A stretch of 38,081 bases of DNA from Pelomyxa schiedti (GCA_020536535.1 JAHLWZ010000959.1:1-38081), one strand, 5' to 3'. Positions 1-11,105 are shown, counted from the stretch's first letter. A program made the numbers and translations. The notes: a model not told the origin generated them from the sequence alone.

Positions 1-310
1 AAGGAGGGGGTGGGGGGTGGGGGAGCAGGAGGGAGGGGAGCCGCAGCATCGAAGACGGGACCAACCAATCGGGAGTTTCGGGAGAGGAAGGGCGAAATGG
101 ACGAGATCCACACGCGCAACGACGCAGCCGTCGTCGGGTGCCTCTGTGGGACGAGGTGGTGGTGGAGGCGGGGGTGTTGGTGATGAGGCCACCCAAAGAT
201 TGCTGCTGAAGGTGGCTGAGGATTTGTTGATGGGGTTTCCGAGAATCGCATCCGGTGATGCGAGGATTGGATACCTGTTGAACGTTCACCCAGTGGTGTG
301 TACCAAATGA
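1..310 (+). pseudogene. Truncated 5'-exon copy of DNA polymerase epsilon
   Basis: The plus strand repeats, in inverted orientation, the glycine-rich N-terminal exon of the intact POLE gene at about 33040-33355. Both copies encode [20 protein letters not shown] and end in the DLLMGFPRI and YLLNVHP segments. Relative to the intact gene this copy has lost 12 bases (the residues EDKV before DLLMGF), changed a few codons, and gained three bases just before the exon-1 splice donor. After about position 305 the similarity stops and no second polymerase exon follows, so the copy cannot encode a polymerase inside this window. Its 5' end runs off the left edge. It is either a dead partial duplication or the start of a chimeric transcript; I favour the former. 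Confidence 0.75.
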
Positions 311-329
311 TACCCTTCTTTCCTCCACA

Positions 330-1320
330 GTCGCGTTCCTCAACAGAGACACGACAAGGTTCTCATTCTCAGCAATCATAGCTGGTGATAAATCGCAATT
401 GCAACATTCCTCCAGTAAGTTCTGTACACTCGGATGCCGAAACATGCTTGTCGATGACACCGCCAGCATAAAACAGGGAAGCGACACAGTCTGCACCAAG
501 GAGATTACCTTCATCCTGAACGAAGATGACTGAGTCTAGTAGTGCATTCGACCTTCTGGCCAGGAATTCCGCAGCAGCATTTTCAAAAACGGGAAGACCC
601 GTGATTCGAACAACAGAAGGGCGTCACTACAATGAGACGATTACTGACTCTGTCCATAGAGGGAAGGTGAGGGTGGAAAGGATCTTGCCTGTGTTGACAT
701 GGATTATTTCGGCTCAATAGAGCACCGAGTGCGACAGCTCTGACCAGGACACAGGATTCAACTTTGGCTGTGATAGAAATCCCCCTTCTTTTGAATCTGC
801 TCGCACCGGCATTGGGAATCACAATTGGCCTTGCCACGTACCTGTCACCATTCCAAAGATCACACGCAATGGAGCCACAGAAATCACAGTGGCAGGCAGC
901 AAACTTGGAGGCTGTTGAACATGAGAACTCTTTCGGCGGCCAGACTTCCGGTTTTTCACATGGAATGCTGGCAACATGGCGGGAGCTCTGATGGAATCAA
1001 TGTCGAGCCAATCACGCACAATGTCCTGCTTGAGTATGTCTGTCTCATGATCAACAAGCGAGCCCTTCGGCCGTACTCGTGACTTCCACCACCAGCATCA
1101 ATTCATTAGAGTCAGCTTGGTTGAAAAGACCCTCCACAATCCCGTGGGTTTCTGCAGAGTACGGAAATCGGATGCAGACTTTGCCGCTGTCAATGGCCGT
1201 GATGAACGGCTCCAGCCGTGGGTTCAACGAACCAAGTGCTGTTTATCCAATGAAAATGGAAGTCACTTGCAACGGGCCAGGACATTTTTACTGAGCTCTC
1301 GTTATCTCGCGCAACCCACT
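330..1320 (-). pseudogene. Remnants of a helical-repeat (armadillo/HEAT-like) gene
   Basis: No continuous reading frame exists, but the minus strand carries a series of protein-like fragments in changing frames: one around 1250-1080 (VCIRFPYSAETHGIVEGLF), one around 1050-950 (DIVRDWLDIDSI), one around 790-700 (KGISITAKVESCVLVRAVAL), one around 590-440 (EFLARRSNALLDSVIFVQD) and one around 440-330 (NLLEECCNCDLSPAMIAE). The leucine and alanine spacing resembles armadillo or HEAT repeats. Some breaks could be short introns, others look like frameshifts. A related fragment occurs near 10130-10400 on the same strand. I do not recognise the parent family and infer a decayed gene. It abuts the partial POLE copy tail to tail. 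Confidence 0.3.
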
Positions 1321-1524
1321 GGGAACGCCACACTTCCAAGTCGAGGAAGTGATTCTCATCCACAAATGCCCAACCGGAGCAGTTCCAGCTTTTATTTCAT
1401 TGCAAGAAAATGTAACATGCTGAATCTTGTAGCACTTTTTACTGAGCCCTCAAATTAAGGTGAGAATAGCTCCAGGAAATGTTTCTCTCCCCTTAAAAAA
1501 ACCATATGAACACATCCGATCCAA

Positions 1525-2247
1525 AATCATGCAGGCTCAATTCTAGTCTATTCAATCATTACAACGCAAAGTATTGCCTATTCAAGTGTATCCTACCTTG
1601 ATTAAATCTTTGAAAGCCATGTTTAACTTTTTAATAGTGTTATTGACGATCCTGTAGTAAAAGAGGCAGAAGGAACTTCTCAAAATGGTTTACTTTGCTT
1701 TAAGTCTATGACGGTGAACTCACTGCTCTAATACTTTCGGAAAACCGCAAGATTTTGCGGATCAATGAAAGTCGAAGATAACAACAGAACACCAACTAAT
1801 TTATGCTAGGCGAGAGCTAAAATTTGCCGGTTGAAAGAACTCTTTGCCCCCTCCACCCCCAGATTGAACAATGCACAAAAAAGAGGGTATCTCTTGTTCA
1901 ATATTGCTGTTTCCTAATACCCACTCACAGAAGGCAGCCCCAACTTCAAATTGGATGGATGAAGTCCTCTCGTGGGTGGGTGCATGGCATACCTCTCACT
2001 CCACCAAAAAATGCCACACAAAATCCCACCAGCAACAAACACAGCACCACAGGGACACAACACCCAGGTGTTTTGATTTCCCTTAACGGCGTACTTTCTG
2101 AAAATGAACAAAATTTTTTTTGATTCTGTGATTCTCAACTAGCTAGGACGAAAACAACATCGTGGTGTATCAGAGAATGCACTACTAGTAGTGTGGTGTG
2201 TTACTTTCAAATTAACAACAAATACGGGGGTATGTATGTCTGTTGCA
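1525..2247. repeat. Left arm of a long inverted repeat
   Basis: This segment is the reverse complement of 36343-36865. An uninterrupted stretch of 83 bases (1748-1830 here, 36538-36620 there) matches exactly, and the flanking sequence matches with scattered differences. The block at 2140-2247, holding the palindrome CACTACTAGTAGTG and a CCCCGTATTTGTTGTTAATT-like end, also matches. The left copy has extra sequence at about 1871-2139 that is absent from the right copy. No convincing coding sequence is present, and no transposase or terminal target duplication was seen. Confidence 0.85.
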
Positions 2248-2356
2248 GCCAGGGGTGTTCGAAGAAAATGGAGAGGATGATGGTGATAGTGGTGATGGCG
2301 ATTGTGATTGCGATTTGGTGATGAATGGTGGGTATGATATCGTTACCACCAGGACG

Positions 2357-5300
2357 TCAGGGCGTGGTACTGTCAATATCGCCAACATGCACGTGCAGCG
2401 GGGCCCCAATGTGCCCTTTGAGCCGAAGATTTTTGACCAGGTCGATTACAGAATTCCCTTCAGTCGGAGGTTCGGATTCTGCGTGCAGGAAGCGGGTACC
2501 ACCGGTGGGCCAGTGCCGTGCCACGAGTCTGCAGGTTGCGTTAGGCCAGCCATAAGAGGGGAGGGGGGGTGGAATGGAATGACCGAAACGCACCTCTCTG
2601 TGAGGACCCGGAATTTGTCAACAAAGGAAAGTTCAAGCGCAATGTGCTTGTGCTCAGCGGCGGTGTTGATACTTACAACAAAGGTTTTGTCCGGTGCGCC
2701 GTACAAAGTGCGGTGAACTTCATCAGGGGTTGCAAAGGACATGAACCAGCATTGTCGAGACAAGTCGTTGATCTGTGTTTGGGGTTAAGGTGTGCAATTT
2801 GTGTGGTAAAAAGGACATACAGCTGCAAACCAGTGTGGCTGTAAAGTAATCCCAAACCACTTGTCTATGTCACCAAACCGTGCAGTGGTCACCTTGCCCT
2901 CGGCGTTTGCTGCGTGCGTTTGAGAAAGAGATAGAGAGGTATGTATGTGTGCAGGATATAGGTTGCGTTGAAGCTTGGTTGAGTGCGGGCCATTGTACCA
3001 AATAAACGTTTGCTTTCTGTAATATCTGATCGAGGTACGTGAAGTTTGGTGCGCAGAGTACTCGAAAAATCATCCCAGACTACTGCCATGTGTGTACTGA
3101 AGTGAGTGAACCAAAATGCCCTCGGGTCTTCACGAGGTATGTCAATCTCTATTCTCAATGCCTGTAGCGTCTTCAGGACATCATGGATGTCTGGTCTCTT
3201 TTTTGACTAGTGAGACCAAAAAGGAAAAAAAATTGATACGGAGAGGAGGCAAAAGAGATACATTTGAAGGTAGGTAACTACACATTCTCGATATAAGCCC
3301 GCGCTTTGTAATGAACACAGGTTGAGTTAGACCCAAAAAAAAAAAACATAAAACCCCTCCCCGCAACTGCATTCATACCAGTGTGGCGGGTGTCTCGAAT
3401 TGTCCCTCACTGCAAGTTACGAATTGGGGGATTCCTGGAGGGTCGTGTCTGTGGCACACAGCTTCCTTCAGTTCAGATATGTCTCTGCAGTGCCCAAATG
3501 GATCTTCCCTTGACAGCAACTCAGACAAAGTAGCCCCGAGGGCGTATCTATTTGGTGACAGTGTTAATATTAACCTCCTCCAATTTTGGCTTTGTTTGCA
3601 GTTGTGGCGTATTACGTGTCAGCGGCGAATGACTGGGGTTCCCTCTTAATGTTCACGCCATACTCCTCCAGAAGCTCGGGGGCAAGGTATATTGCTGCAT
3701 TGTGCCATCAGTAAACCCTCAAGAGAAATTAGAGAAGGAGGGGAAACCATCACCTGTTCCTTGTCCTGTCGCAATATCGGCCCTGTCCTTCCCGGGTGCC
3801 AACTTCTTGGCGAACCCGAAGTCCGCCAACTTTATGATGATGACGACGATGGTGAGAGTTAGTTAAAAGAGAGTGCGGGGGAGTTGCGTTGGTTTGGGTT
3901 GGGAGAACAGTTGTTCATTATATATTTCTGTATGGCACTAGTATAGTGCTACACACTTTAATAGTGGTGTACTTGTCAACCAGAAAGTTTGAGCTTTTTA
4001 TGTCCCTGTTAGTGGGATGGGGAATATTGCGTTAGTTAATTCGTGTTGGGTTGTGGGTTTCGAGATTGTTTTGATTGGTGTTGTTCGAGTGCAAGTTAAG
4101 TGAGATGTTTCGCATGTGCATTTGTGTCAGTATTGGTATTGGTGCTGGTGTAATTTTGGGATTTTACCCATGAATCATCCCATGGGTCTTTTGTATGCAG
4201 TAAACGCTAGCTGCCTAATGGTGTGCAGTGGTGAGGGCTTGCAAGTGACACTGAGTAAGTAAAATACCATTTGAACTGCAATATCCAATATCTTGGCGTG
4301 GGACAGATTGACCATCTCTGGCCCATGAATTAACCCCCTTAAACTGCACTTCATTTCCGGCATCACCAGCAGTACGTACTCTTCCATCTTCCCAGTTTGT
4401 TTCGAGAATTCTTCATGATAACAAAAACCTGGTTGAAAATAAGAAAGAAGGGAGGAGGGAGACAGACAGACTTGGTGCAGGTTTTTTTGAAATTATTAAT
4501 AATTTTGTTATTTTGTTGGAAAATCTAATGTCTTCCTTACCAAGTAAGGGCACTACGTTCTCGTGGTGAACACTCCTTAAACATGGTTAGTGGGAGGAGG
4601 ATTTAAGAGTGGGAGGGGGGCGGGTACACACTTCAGAAGATTTGCTTCCATAACAATATCTGTCATCTGAATTCTTGGTATCATCTTTACAGCAACTGGG
4701 CCACCATCCAAAGTGGTTGCTGTGAAGTGGGGGAAAAAAAGGGGGTCAGACGTTATTATACTTAGCCAATGAACCATGTGCGTGTGGGTGTTTGTGTGTG
4801 ACACGTGGGGTATCTGCCGTAGTTTATTGTGTGGTGGGAGTAAGCAGATTTCCACTGACCGCGGAAGACCAGGCCAAAGGCTCCACCTCCTATTGGCTTT
4901 TGCCCTTCAAATGATGTCTGCTCTATTTTTATGTGGTTCACCATTGGGCACCCTGGAAGAGTTGCACTAGTGGCTGCTGGTGCTGAGAGTAGGCGTGGCG
5001 GCAGCGGTGCTAGTGGTGGTGGGGATGAGTACTGAGTTGTACTAGGAGTGGTGGTCGTGGCAGAGTAGACTCCACCAACACCAACAATGTACGGAGAGGC
5101 ATATGGGTAGGCATATGCAGCGGCAGAGCGTGGAGGGGGAATTGAGACCGGTGGTTGAACTTGTTGCCACAACAAGGCCTGCTGAGACTGCAACTGCTGC
5201 AGCTGATGTGTCTGGTTGTAATAGCGCCACGACGCACCTGCGTTGCTGCTGCTGCCGCGCCCGCCGTCGTCGACGCCGCGGCCGCTGCTGCTGGTGGTGG

Positions 5301-6063
5301 TGGTCGTCGTCGCTGCGGCGGTGGTGGTTGGGGGGTAAGGGTCGGCGTAGGGGGATCGGAAGCGGGGGGGCTGGGGTTGGCTGGGAGGAGTCTGGGGGGG
5401 AAAACAGCCGCCGCCGAAGCCGCCGTATGACGAGGCGCTTGATGAGTAGGAGGAGGAGGAGGAGGGCGACGGGGAAACAGGCGGAGGGGGACCCAACGAG
5501 AAGGACGGATGTCGTTGTGATAGTGGTTGCGGTTGCGGTTGCGACTGAGGCGCTGGTGGAGGCGAGGGGACATTTAGAACGGCAGGTTGGTGCTGACTGA
5601 CCTGGAGAGGGGGCTCAGACTTAAGTGTTTTTCTGTCCAACGTCCACTCGATCACTTTACCGCTCCACACAGGGCTGGTATGCAGGGCGAGGTTGCGGTA
5701 ATTCTCGGTATCGAAAACTAATTTGGTCTGATGTGGTTTCTTCGTCCTCTTCATGAAGATTCTGCATTTGAAGAAGAGAGGGGAACGGTGAACACTCGAT
5801 ACCATACATCCAACAAAACAGTTGAATTGTTGTGTGGTGGGTGTCATCTCTTATCTGTTGCTGTGAAAGAAAAACGGGGAGGCACGGTCGCGAAACAAAA
5901 TAAAAGGAGACACATACACGTGAGAAGCGATTTCTTCTCCGAAGATACTGACGAGGAGTGCGTGGCGCTTTGGGCCGGGCTTCAAAATCGGCAACGGTGT
6001 GCCGGTGAACATCATTGGCTCCGACGACATCGTCGTATCACTAGGCTCCGACAAAATTGACAT
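2357..6063 (-). CDS. TKL-type protein kinase with C-terminal SH2 domain (SHK-like)
   Basis: This multi-exon gene starts at the ATG at 6063-6061 and stops at 2359-2357. Exon 1 encodes MSILSEPSDTT; a long exon (about 5780-4890) adds a proline/serine/glutamine-rich region and the glycine loop GGGAFGLVFRG. Later exons give the lysine motif VAVKMI (about 4690), HHENVVPLLG, the catalytic-loop HGDIKSSN split across an intron (about 4168/4004), LADFGFAKK (about 3820), YLAPELL (about 3680) and KKRPDIHDVL (about 3190). A tryptophan- and phenylalanine-rich, EF-hand-like linker follows (3150-2840), then an SH2 domain (2765-2400) ending in VIDLVKNLRLKGHIGAPL. HGD replaces HRD, as in many TKL kinases. Kinase-then-SH2 order is that of Dictyostelium SHK kinases, which act in cytoplasmic signalling. 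The SH2 phosphotyrosine-binding Arg appears replaced (FVVS instead of FLVR). The exon just before KKRPD is unresolved. Confidence 0.85.
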
Positions 6064-6734
6064 TTCTGCCCGTGACGTCTTCGAATGTGGATGTGGTGTC
6101 GTCTACAGCAAATTGTATTTTTTTTGCTTTTTGTTTTTTTTCGAATCTAAACCAAAATTCCTCTGCCCAATCTTCCTTCCATTCTTCCTTTGCCCTTTGT
6201 TTCTTTTTTTTGACTTGCATTTTTTGTTTTGTACTTAACTTACTAGGCTCTCGTCTCTTAGTTAGCTGCTGGCACTAACTAGAGTATTTGGGCCCATAGA
6301 AACGAAGCTATCAAGAGAACGTTGCTGTATCATTGATTTGACTTCCCAAAGCTGAAGGAACATTATTCTACCGAGTTCTCTCTCCACTCTTTTGGAAAGC
6401 TTGCACGCAATCGGCCGCCGGTAAATAAAATAGAATTCGACTCTCCAACAAATGCTGCAGTTCCAGAAATAGCCAACCGGTTCTGTGATGTGACCATGCT
6501 CCTAGTCTGTTGGACACAACACAACACCCACTATGCATAACCAAATGACAAATGGCTCAACAACAGTTCAAGTTAGCACGAAACCATTTAAGCACAACTC
6601 AAAAACTTGCAAAGTTTCCTTCAGGGAGGTTTTTTTTGTTTTCTTGTTGGCTGGATTTTTTGCCATGTGTTCTTTTCAACAAGAATGTGGGGAATCTGAG
6701 GGTGTGAGTGTGCGTTCTAAGTTACACAGTAATG
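6064..6734. other. Non-coding 5' flank of the kinase gene
   Basis: This interval holds no gene that I can support. Just upstream of the kinase ATG lies a TGACGTC element (about 6073-6079), followed by long T-rich tracts (6118-6235). The open frames in it are short and low in complexity. It probably contains the kinase promoter on the minus strand. Confidence 0.4.
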
Positions 6735-7670
6735 TCACTGTTCAGGTTTTTCTGATTCACAATCGGCAATAACTATTCCAGAAAGAGTGGTCAGGGAAAA
6801 CAACTGCCCTATTGCTTTTGGGAGACCAAATTGCTTAAACAAAGGAGAGTCACTCGTGCAAGGCAATATTCCCTCTGTTTTGAGGGTATCCACCATTTTC
6901 GAAAATGCATTTGCGGTTTCTGGCTCCTTATTAGAAACATTTTGCAGGAAGGGCAAAGAACCTTATTCCTTTTCAGGAAATTGAGGTACACGTTGGTTTG
7001 GTCAACAAAAGAATGTCCAAGGGACTGTTCCTGAGAAAGAAACGCCACCACATGAATACAGTACCAAATCTTTTCTTTTCTGGAGTGTTCAGGCGGTCTC
7101 ATCTGGTGTTTCTAGGTCTTTCTTGTCTCAAGACAAGTAAGTGTTACTGTTTCATAGAGTTACCTTGTTTAGAGCTTTTTGCCAAAAAGCTCCTCAGTTC
7201 CCCAGTCCTTTTCCTCGTCCATGTAGTTTCTCAAGCTTAGGCACGCCTCCACAGTTGTTGGAGGTGGGTGATGTCAAAAGAAAGAACGGGAGAAAAATAA
7301 GAGGTTACCACTGCCAAGGCATTCGATGATTGATCTTTTCTGTTATTTGCTTGTTCCTCTAAACACTAGGTGTGTTTAATTCAATGAATCATCTGAAGAA
7401 AGAGAATACCAGAAGTTCCGGCTCAACAAATTCTTTTTGTGTGTAAGGTTGAGTGAGTACGGCATCATCTTCCTGACTGGACAAGGCAAAAGAAGTTACA
7501 GTGCTTTTGCTCAATCTGGAGGATAAGGAAGGATTCAGTCACTTCGCAAAGTACCTCTCAGTTTGCCACAGGACGAAAAAAACATTCTTGGATGTTGGGG
7601 CTTCAGAACTAATGAAATCATGGCATCCGATGTTGCAAGCAAGTCACAGAGCACGTAACGCAAAGAGAAA
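6735..7670 (-). CDS. Unassigned multi-exon gene fragment (helical-repeat-like)
   Basis: On the minus strand several exon-like frames can be joined. The last, ending at the stop near 6735, encodes EPETANAFSKMVDTLKTEGI and a following LFKQFGLPKAIGQLF. It joins in phase to an upstream piece ending FLSQEQSLGHSFVDQTN (about 7060-7000) across a 65-nt GT...AG intron with a pyrimidine-rich acceptor. Further upstream are EACLSLRNYMDEEKDWG (about 7240-7170) and RYVLCDLLATSDAMISLVLK (about 7660-7590). The leucine-rich amphipathic pattern suggests an alpha-solenoid, but I do not recognise the family, cannot place the start and cannot join all pieces. It could be a genuine diverged gene or a recent pseudogene. 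Confidence 0.35.
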
Positions 7671-8394
7671 ACCCTCAATCTCTGAACCCCTTCACTTCTT
7701 GTTAGAAGTGTCTGAAGGTTGAAGGTCAGAAAAAAAGCAAGAAACTGATAACCTTATCCCTTATCCTGATTCTTAATTAAGATTTATGGCAGACAAACCT
7801 CTGATTAATCAGTGCTTTGTTTTTCAAGTCAACAACAATGTAAGTATCAAGTCAACAACAATGTGTAAGTACTGTCTGTGTGCAATGCATTAGTTCTCTG
7901 GCACAAGAAAAGAAACTCATTCTTGACCTTGTCCCAGTGCAAACACGACGGGGAACAGAATGATTCTATGATTCCGCGCGCGCACCCACACACTGTCTGC
8001 TGGTTGTTTCTTGACTCGTTCCTTCTCCCAAGCAACGACGAAGTATGGCTGCCACAGACTGGCCACCAATTCACAAGTTGTGGCAAAGTCAAGCCACACG
8101 AGGCCTTGTTGTTGTTGTTGTTGTTGTTTTTAAAAAGAGTGGGGGAACACGACAAGCAGGACAAGAACGACGATGTGATCGATGACTACGACTTTCTCAA
8201 GAAAAACGAGCCCAAACCGTTGGCGAGTGTGGCGCATCACCTCATCTCAACAAAGAAGAAAAAAAATTGTTTGAAAAAGAAAAAAACATTTTGTTTTCGG
8301 CTTTCTTTCGAGTGTACATACCGTTGTTTTGTTGTTTGATATTATGGGTGTGTTTGTTGTGGTTTTTTTTTGTTTTTTTTCACGCGTGCTTTGT
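7671..8394. other. Interval with a weak plus-strand ORF and a TTG microsatellite
   Basis: A direct repeat of TCAAGTCAACAACAATGT occurs at about 7824-7863. A plus-strand frame to 8339 contains an eight-copy TTG run near 8107-8130, then an acidic stretch DKNDDVIDDYDFLKKNEPKP that looks protein-like, then lysine-rich simple sequence. No matching start, domain or splice context was found, so no gene is called. The region ends in T-rich sequence. Confidence 0.3.
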
Positions 8395-8575
8395 GCCCGT
8401 TATTAGGCCCAAAGCATTATTATTTATATTTGTCGTGTAAGCCCGTTATTAGGCCTAACACGTTATTATGAAAGTACAGTCGCGCAAGCCCGTTATTAGG
8501 CCTAACACGTTATTATGAAAAAAAAAAAACAAAGTCGTGTAAGCCCGTTATTAGGCCTAACACGTTATTATAGAA
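8395..8575 (+). repeat. Four-copy tandem repeat with TTAGGCCTAA palindrome
   Basis: Copies of GCCCGTTATTAGGC begin at 8395, 8441, 8488 and 8543, at spacings of 46, 47 and 55 bases. The last three continue as CTAACACGTTATTAT and so contain the perfect palindrome TTAGGCCTAA; the first copy has diverged (GGCCCAAAGC). The variable parts between copies are A- or T-rich, and a long A tract follows the last copy. Regular spacing of a palindromic core about 220-400 bases upstream of a TATA box is compatible with an array of protein-binding sites, but no function is shown. Confidence 0.9.
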
Positions 8576-8789
8576 AAAAAAAAAAAAATAAAAAAAGAAA
8601 TAAAAAAAAAGTACAGTTGACAGGAGCAGCAGCACCAAAAGCAGCTGCTTCGACTTCTCCATCAGCAACCAACATCGTGTCGTTGTTCTCTCCTCTCCGT
8701 GGTGCCACTTGTTCTTGTGCCTTTTGGTTCTTGTGTTGGTTCGGTTGTTGTTTGTGTTTGTTGTTTTTTATTCGGTTGTGTTTTCTCCG

Positions 8790-8799
8790 TATATAAAGG
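8790..8799 (+). promoter_or_regulatory. Putative TATA box
   Basis: The sequence TATATAAAGG lies in a T-rich context, with A-rich sequence and then a pyrimidine-rich CTCCTACAG acceptor-like stretch about 70 bases downstream. No confident downstream gene was identified, so this is a promoter candidate based on consensus only. Confidence 0.4.
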
Positions 8800-8868
8800 C
8801 ATTTCAACGAAGGAAAAATAATTGAGGTGTCCTTGTTAACCGTTATTTTTTTCCTCTTTCTCCTACAG

Positions 8869-9314
8869 TTGCTCCCAAGAAAGAAAAGTCCAGATCCATA
8901 CTAGCGGTCTCACTCTGGTCCCAAGAATCCGCGCTGGGGTCATCAATCCAAATGTTGTGGTGTGTGTTCCTGAGAGTTCAGAGTACCGGACTTCAAGCCG
9001 AAAACATGATTTCCCTGATCGTGATCTCCGATGGAGCTGCGAAATTGACACGCGTCAAATAAAACAGAATGAAAAAGCCACCAAGATCCGCCCACGGCAC
9101 CGACAGCAAAGCATCCGACACAACAACCACTACAAACACGAAGGCCAACCACTACTACTACTTTGCCAGATCTTCGCACCCACATACCACTTGTAGTCGT
9201 CACATTGGCAACCAGTTTGCGGGGCCAACAGCAGTCGTCACATTCTTTTTCGAAACTCACTCGTCCCGCCAGCGACAGAGCACTGTCACCGCCACGAACC
9301 GTGCACCACTCTAA
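8869..9314 (+). other. Possible exon(s) of an unrecognised gene
   Basis: Directly after the acceptor-like CTCCTACAG, a plus-strand frame stays open for about 108 codons to 9196 and reads as plausible protein (LTLVPRIRAGVINPNVVVCV, then RKHDFPDRDLRWSCEIDT). An overlapping frame from an ATG at 9069 runs 81 codons to 9314 and is threonine-rich. Neither has a recognisable domain, and the first has no ATG between the TATA box and its start. Lying downstream of a TATA box is suggestive only. These could equally be chance frames. Confidence 0.25.
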
Positions 9315-10129
9315 GGCGGTGTGCGTGGCGTGACGTGGCGAACGAGAGAGGCCATTTGCCCAAAGTGTCTGTTTTTTGGCTGGTGGGTGATGGCAGCTGC
9401 ATACGTATGCTGACACTTTCTTGTTGTTATATTTCTCACTGGCGTGGATGCATCAGGCATTTGGGAGTGAAGCTTCAACAATCCGACTGGTTGCTGGCTG
9501 CCAATTATCTTGCTCTCTCCCTTGTGTCAGGCTGAACCTCTTCATAAGGTTTTTTCTTTCCCCGTTAATGCACAACACTTCGTTCACTTTTCTTCTATTC
9601 AAATCCTTGCCTCAGACCCCTGAAAACAAGGGATCCAGAAAACCTGCAATTGGGAAACTGCGGCTGTATGTAGGTAGTGGCGGGGAGGGGCAAAATATGA
9701 CTCGTCTTGGTTTTTTTTTCAGTAATAAATAATTAATTAACTAATTATCATCTCTCAGTAACAGTGCTCAAGCTCTGTTTGCAGTTGTGACTTCCGAGGA
9801 AATCAAGGAAAAAAAAAGGGAATGCTGAGAATGAGCTTTCAAATCTCCAAGTACCTTGTCCTCTTCCGCCATGATGATCACAATATGACCAATGAACCAC
9901 CCGCAACACGGTTCTCGATTTCTGAGCCCCCTTCTGCTGCAACAACATCTTCAGAAGCACACTATTGTGCATGTTGAACTTGGGTGATTTACCTGTAGTT
10001 TCTGGCTTTTTGCCTTTACAAAAAACAAAAAGGTTGGTTCTTGTGCAGCTTTTGCTACCAAACTAAAACCTTAAGCAGAACATGTTGATGCCGCATAATT
10101 GCCAGCACTCAATTTCATACCCACTCTCC
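9315..10129. other. Gene-poor interval
   Basis: I see no supportable gene here. The plus strand has short frames with no domain. The minus strand has a frame beginning ATGGCGGAAGAGGACAAG near 9874 that breaks after about 15 codons. Sequence near 9710-9760 is rich in A and T with TTAATTAA motifs. Confidence 0.3.
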
Positions 10130-10400
10130 AACTCCCAGCTCAACTCGTAATACTTCCCGCATACTTACTAGGGTCTACATTACATTCCGCCAGACCTCCG
10201 CACTGTGAATGCCGAAAAGAGGTGTTTCCTTTTTTCTGTGTGTTCTGGAAGGGAACGAAAAATAAAAGAAAGGAGTTCAACAAAAAGTCAAGGGGAGTAT
10301 TTGAGGGAGATACACAGAGGTTGTGGAGCTGGATGCTGTCCAGGGCACTGTGGGCTTTGGTTTTGTTTGCTTCCTTTCAATAACAAGCCTTATCTAATAT
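10130..10400 (-). pseudogene. Fragment related to the helical-repeat remnant at the left edge
   Basis: The minus strand reads RHSQCGGLAECNVDPSKYAG (about 10220-10160), preceded by AHSALDSIQLHNLCVSP (about 10360-10300). These resemble, in order, RHPSVQNLLEECCNCDLSPA and RRSNALLDSVIF of the remnant at 330-590, and the DNA shares TTTCGGCAT and the GGCGGAATGT/GGAGGAATGT core. Stops and frame changes interrupt it. I infer a second decayed member of the same unidentified family. The match is short, so confidence is low. Confidence 0.25.
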
Positions 10401-10423
10401 CTTTTGATCGTAATTTTGCTGAG

Positions 10424-11105
10424 ATGACGGACGAGAAGAAAGCGATACCGATTGGGAGCCTGTCGGTGGACGACCTACAATCCATCAAACAACGCGTGGA
10501 AGCAGTATGCATGTCCCCTCCCTTTTTTTCCCCTGTTTAACTGCGGAGCGGATTGTGGGATGGGACGGTGGACTGGGTTGGGTGGTTGGACTCACACACC
10601 CGTGGTTGGGGAGTAACAGGAAATTGAACAATTGTCAACGTCACTCGACACACTCGGTGTTGCCGTGGAAAAATTTCTCGACTCAAAGGAAGCACTTGCT
10701 GCGTTTGTGCCTCAAAACAAAAACAAACAAGTGTTGATTCCTTTGACCACTTCGGTGTGTTGCTCTCCTATTCATTAATGGTATTTCCCTTCTGACTGTC
10801 ATTTCTCCAACAACAGCTTTATGTTCCCGCTATAATGTCTGATGTGGACACCGTAACAGTGAATGTTGGAGCCAACTATTTCATCCGCCAGGTATTCACA
10901 ATTCACAGACCATATATTCTTTTCGTTTGTAACCTGAACTCTCTTTGCACAGTCTCCAAGAGCAGCCGAGAAATACTTTGACCGGAGAGTGACCACAATC
11001 AATGGGCAGAGAGACCAACTGAAAAAGGTTCTCCAAAACAAGTACATGCTCTACAATGCAGTCCTAGAAACACTCAAAAGCAAGTCTGCTGCTTCCAGTA
11101 GTTGA
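10424..11105 (+). CDS. PFDN5: Prefoldin subunit 5
   Basis: Four exons (10424-10504, 10620-10754, 10817-10891, 10953-11105) join in frame to 147 residues. Prefoldin is the cytosolic hexameric chaperone that delivers unfolded actin and tubulin to the CCT chaperonin; subunit 5 is one of its two alpha-class subunits. The protein has the expected layout: an N-terminal helix (LSVDDLQSIKQRVEAEIEQL), a central beta-hairpin segment with the conserved LIPLTTSLYVPAIMSDVDTV and VNVGANYFI, then a C-terminal helix (DQLKKVLQNKYMLYNAVLE). Length matches the family (about 150). The ATG at 10424 follows an AT-rich leader and is the only one that gives the N-terminal coiled-coil helix. Exon 3 has two stray copies near the right end of the window. 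Confidence 0.93.

Noticed and set aside
5010-5600. Long frames on both strands in the repetitive part of the kinase gene (Pro-rich 187 residues, Trp/Arg-rich 165 residues)
   Set aside because: These are other-frame readings of the Pro/Ser/Gln-rich kinase exon and have no independent start or splice support.
8395-8575. Telomere-like repeat (TTAGGC)
   Set aside because: TTAGGC occurs once per 46-55-base unit within a palindrome, not as a head-to-tail hexamer array.
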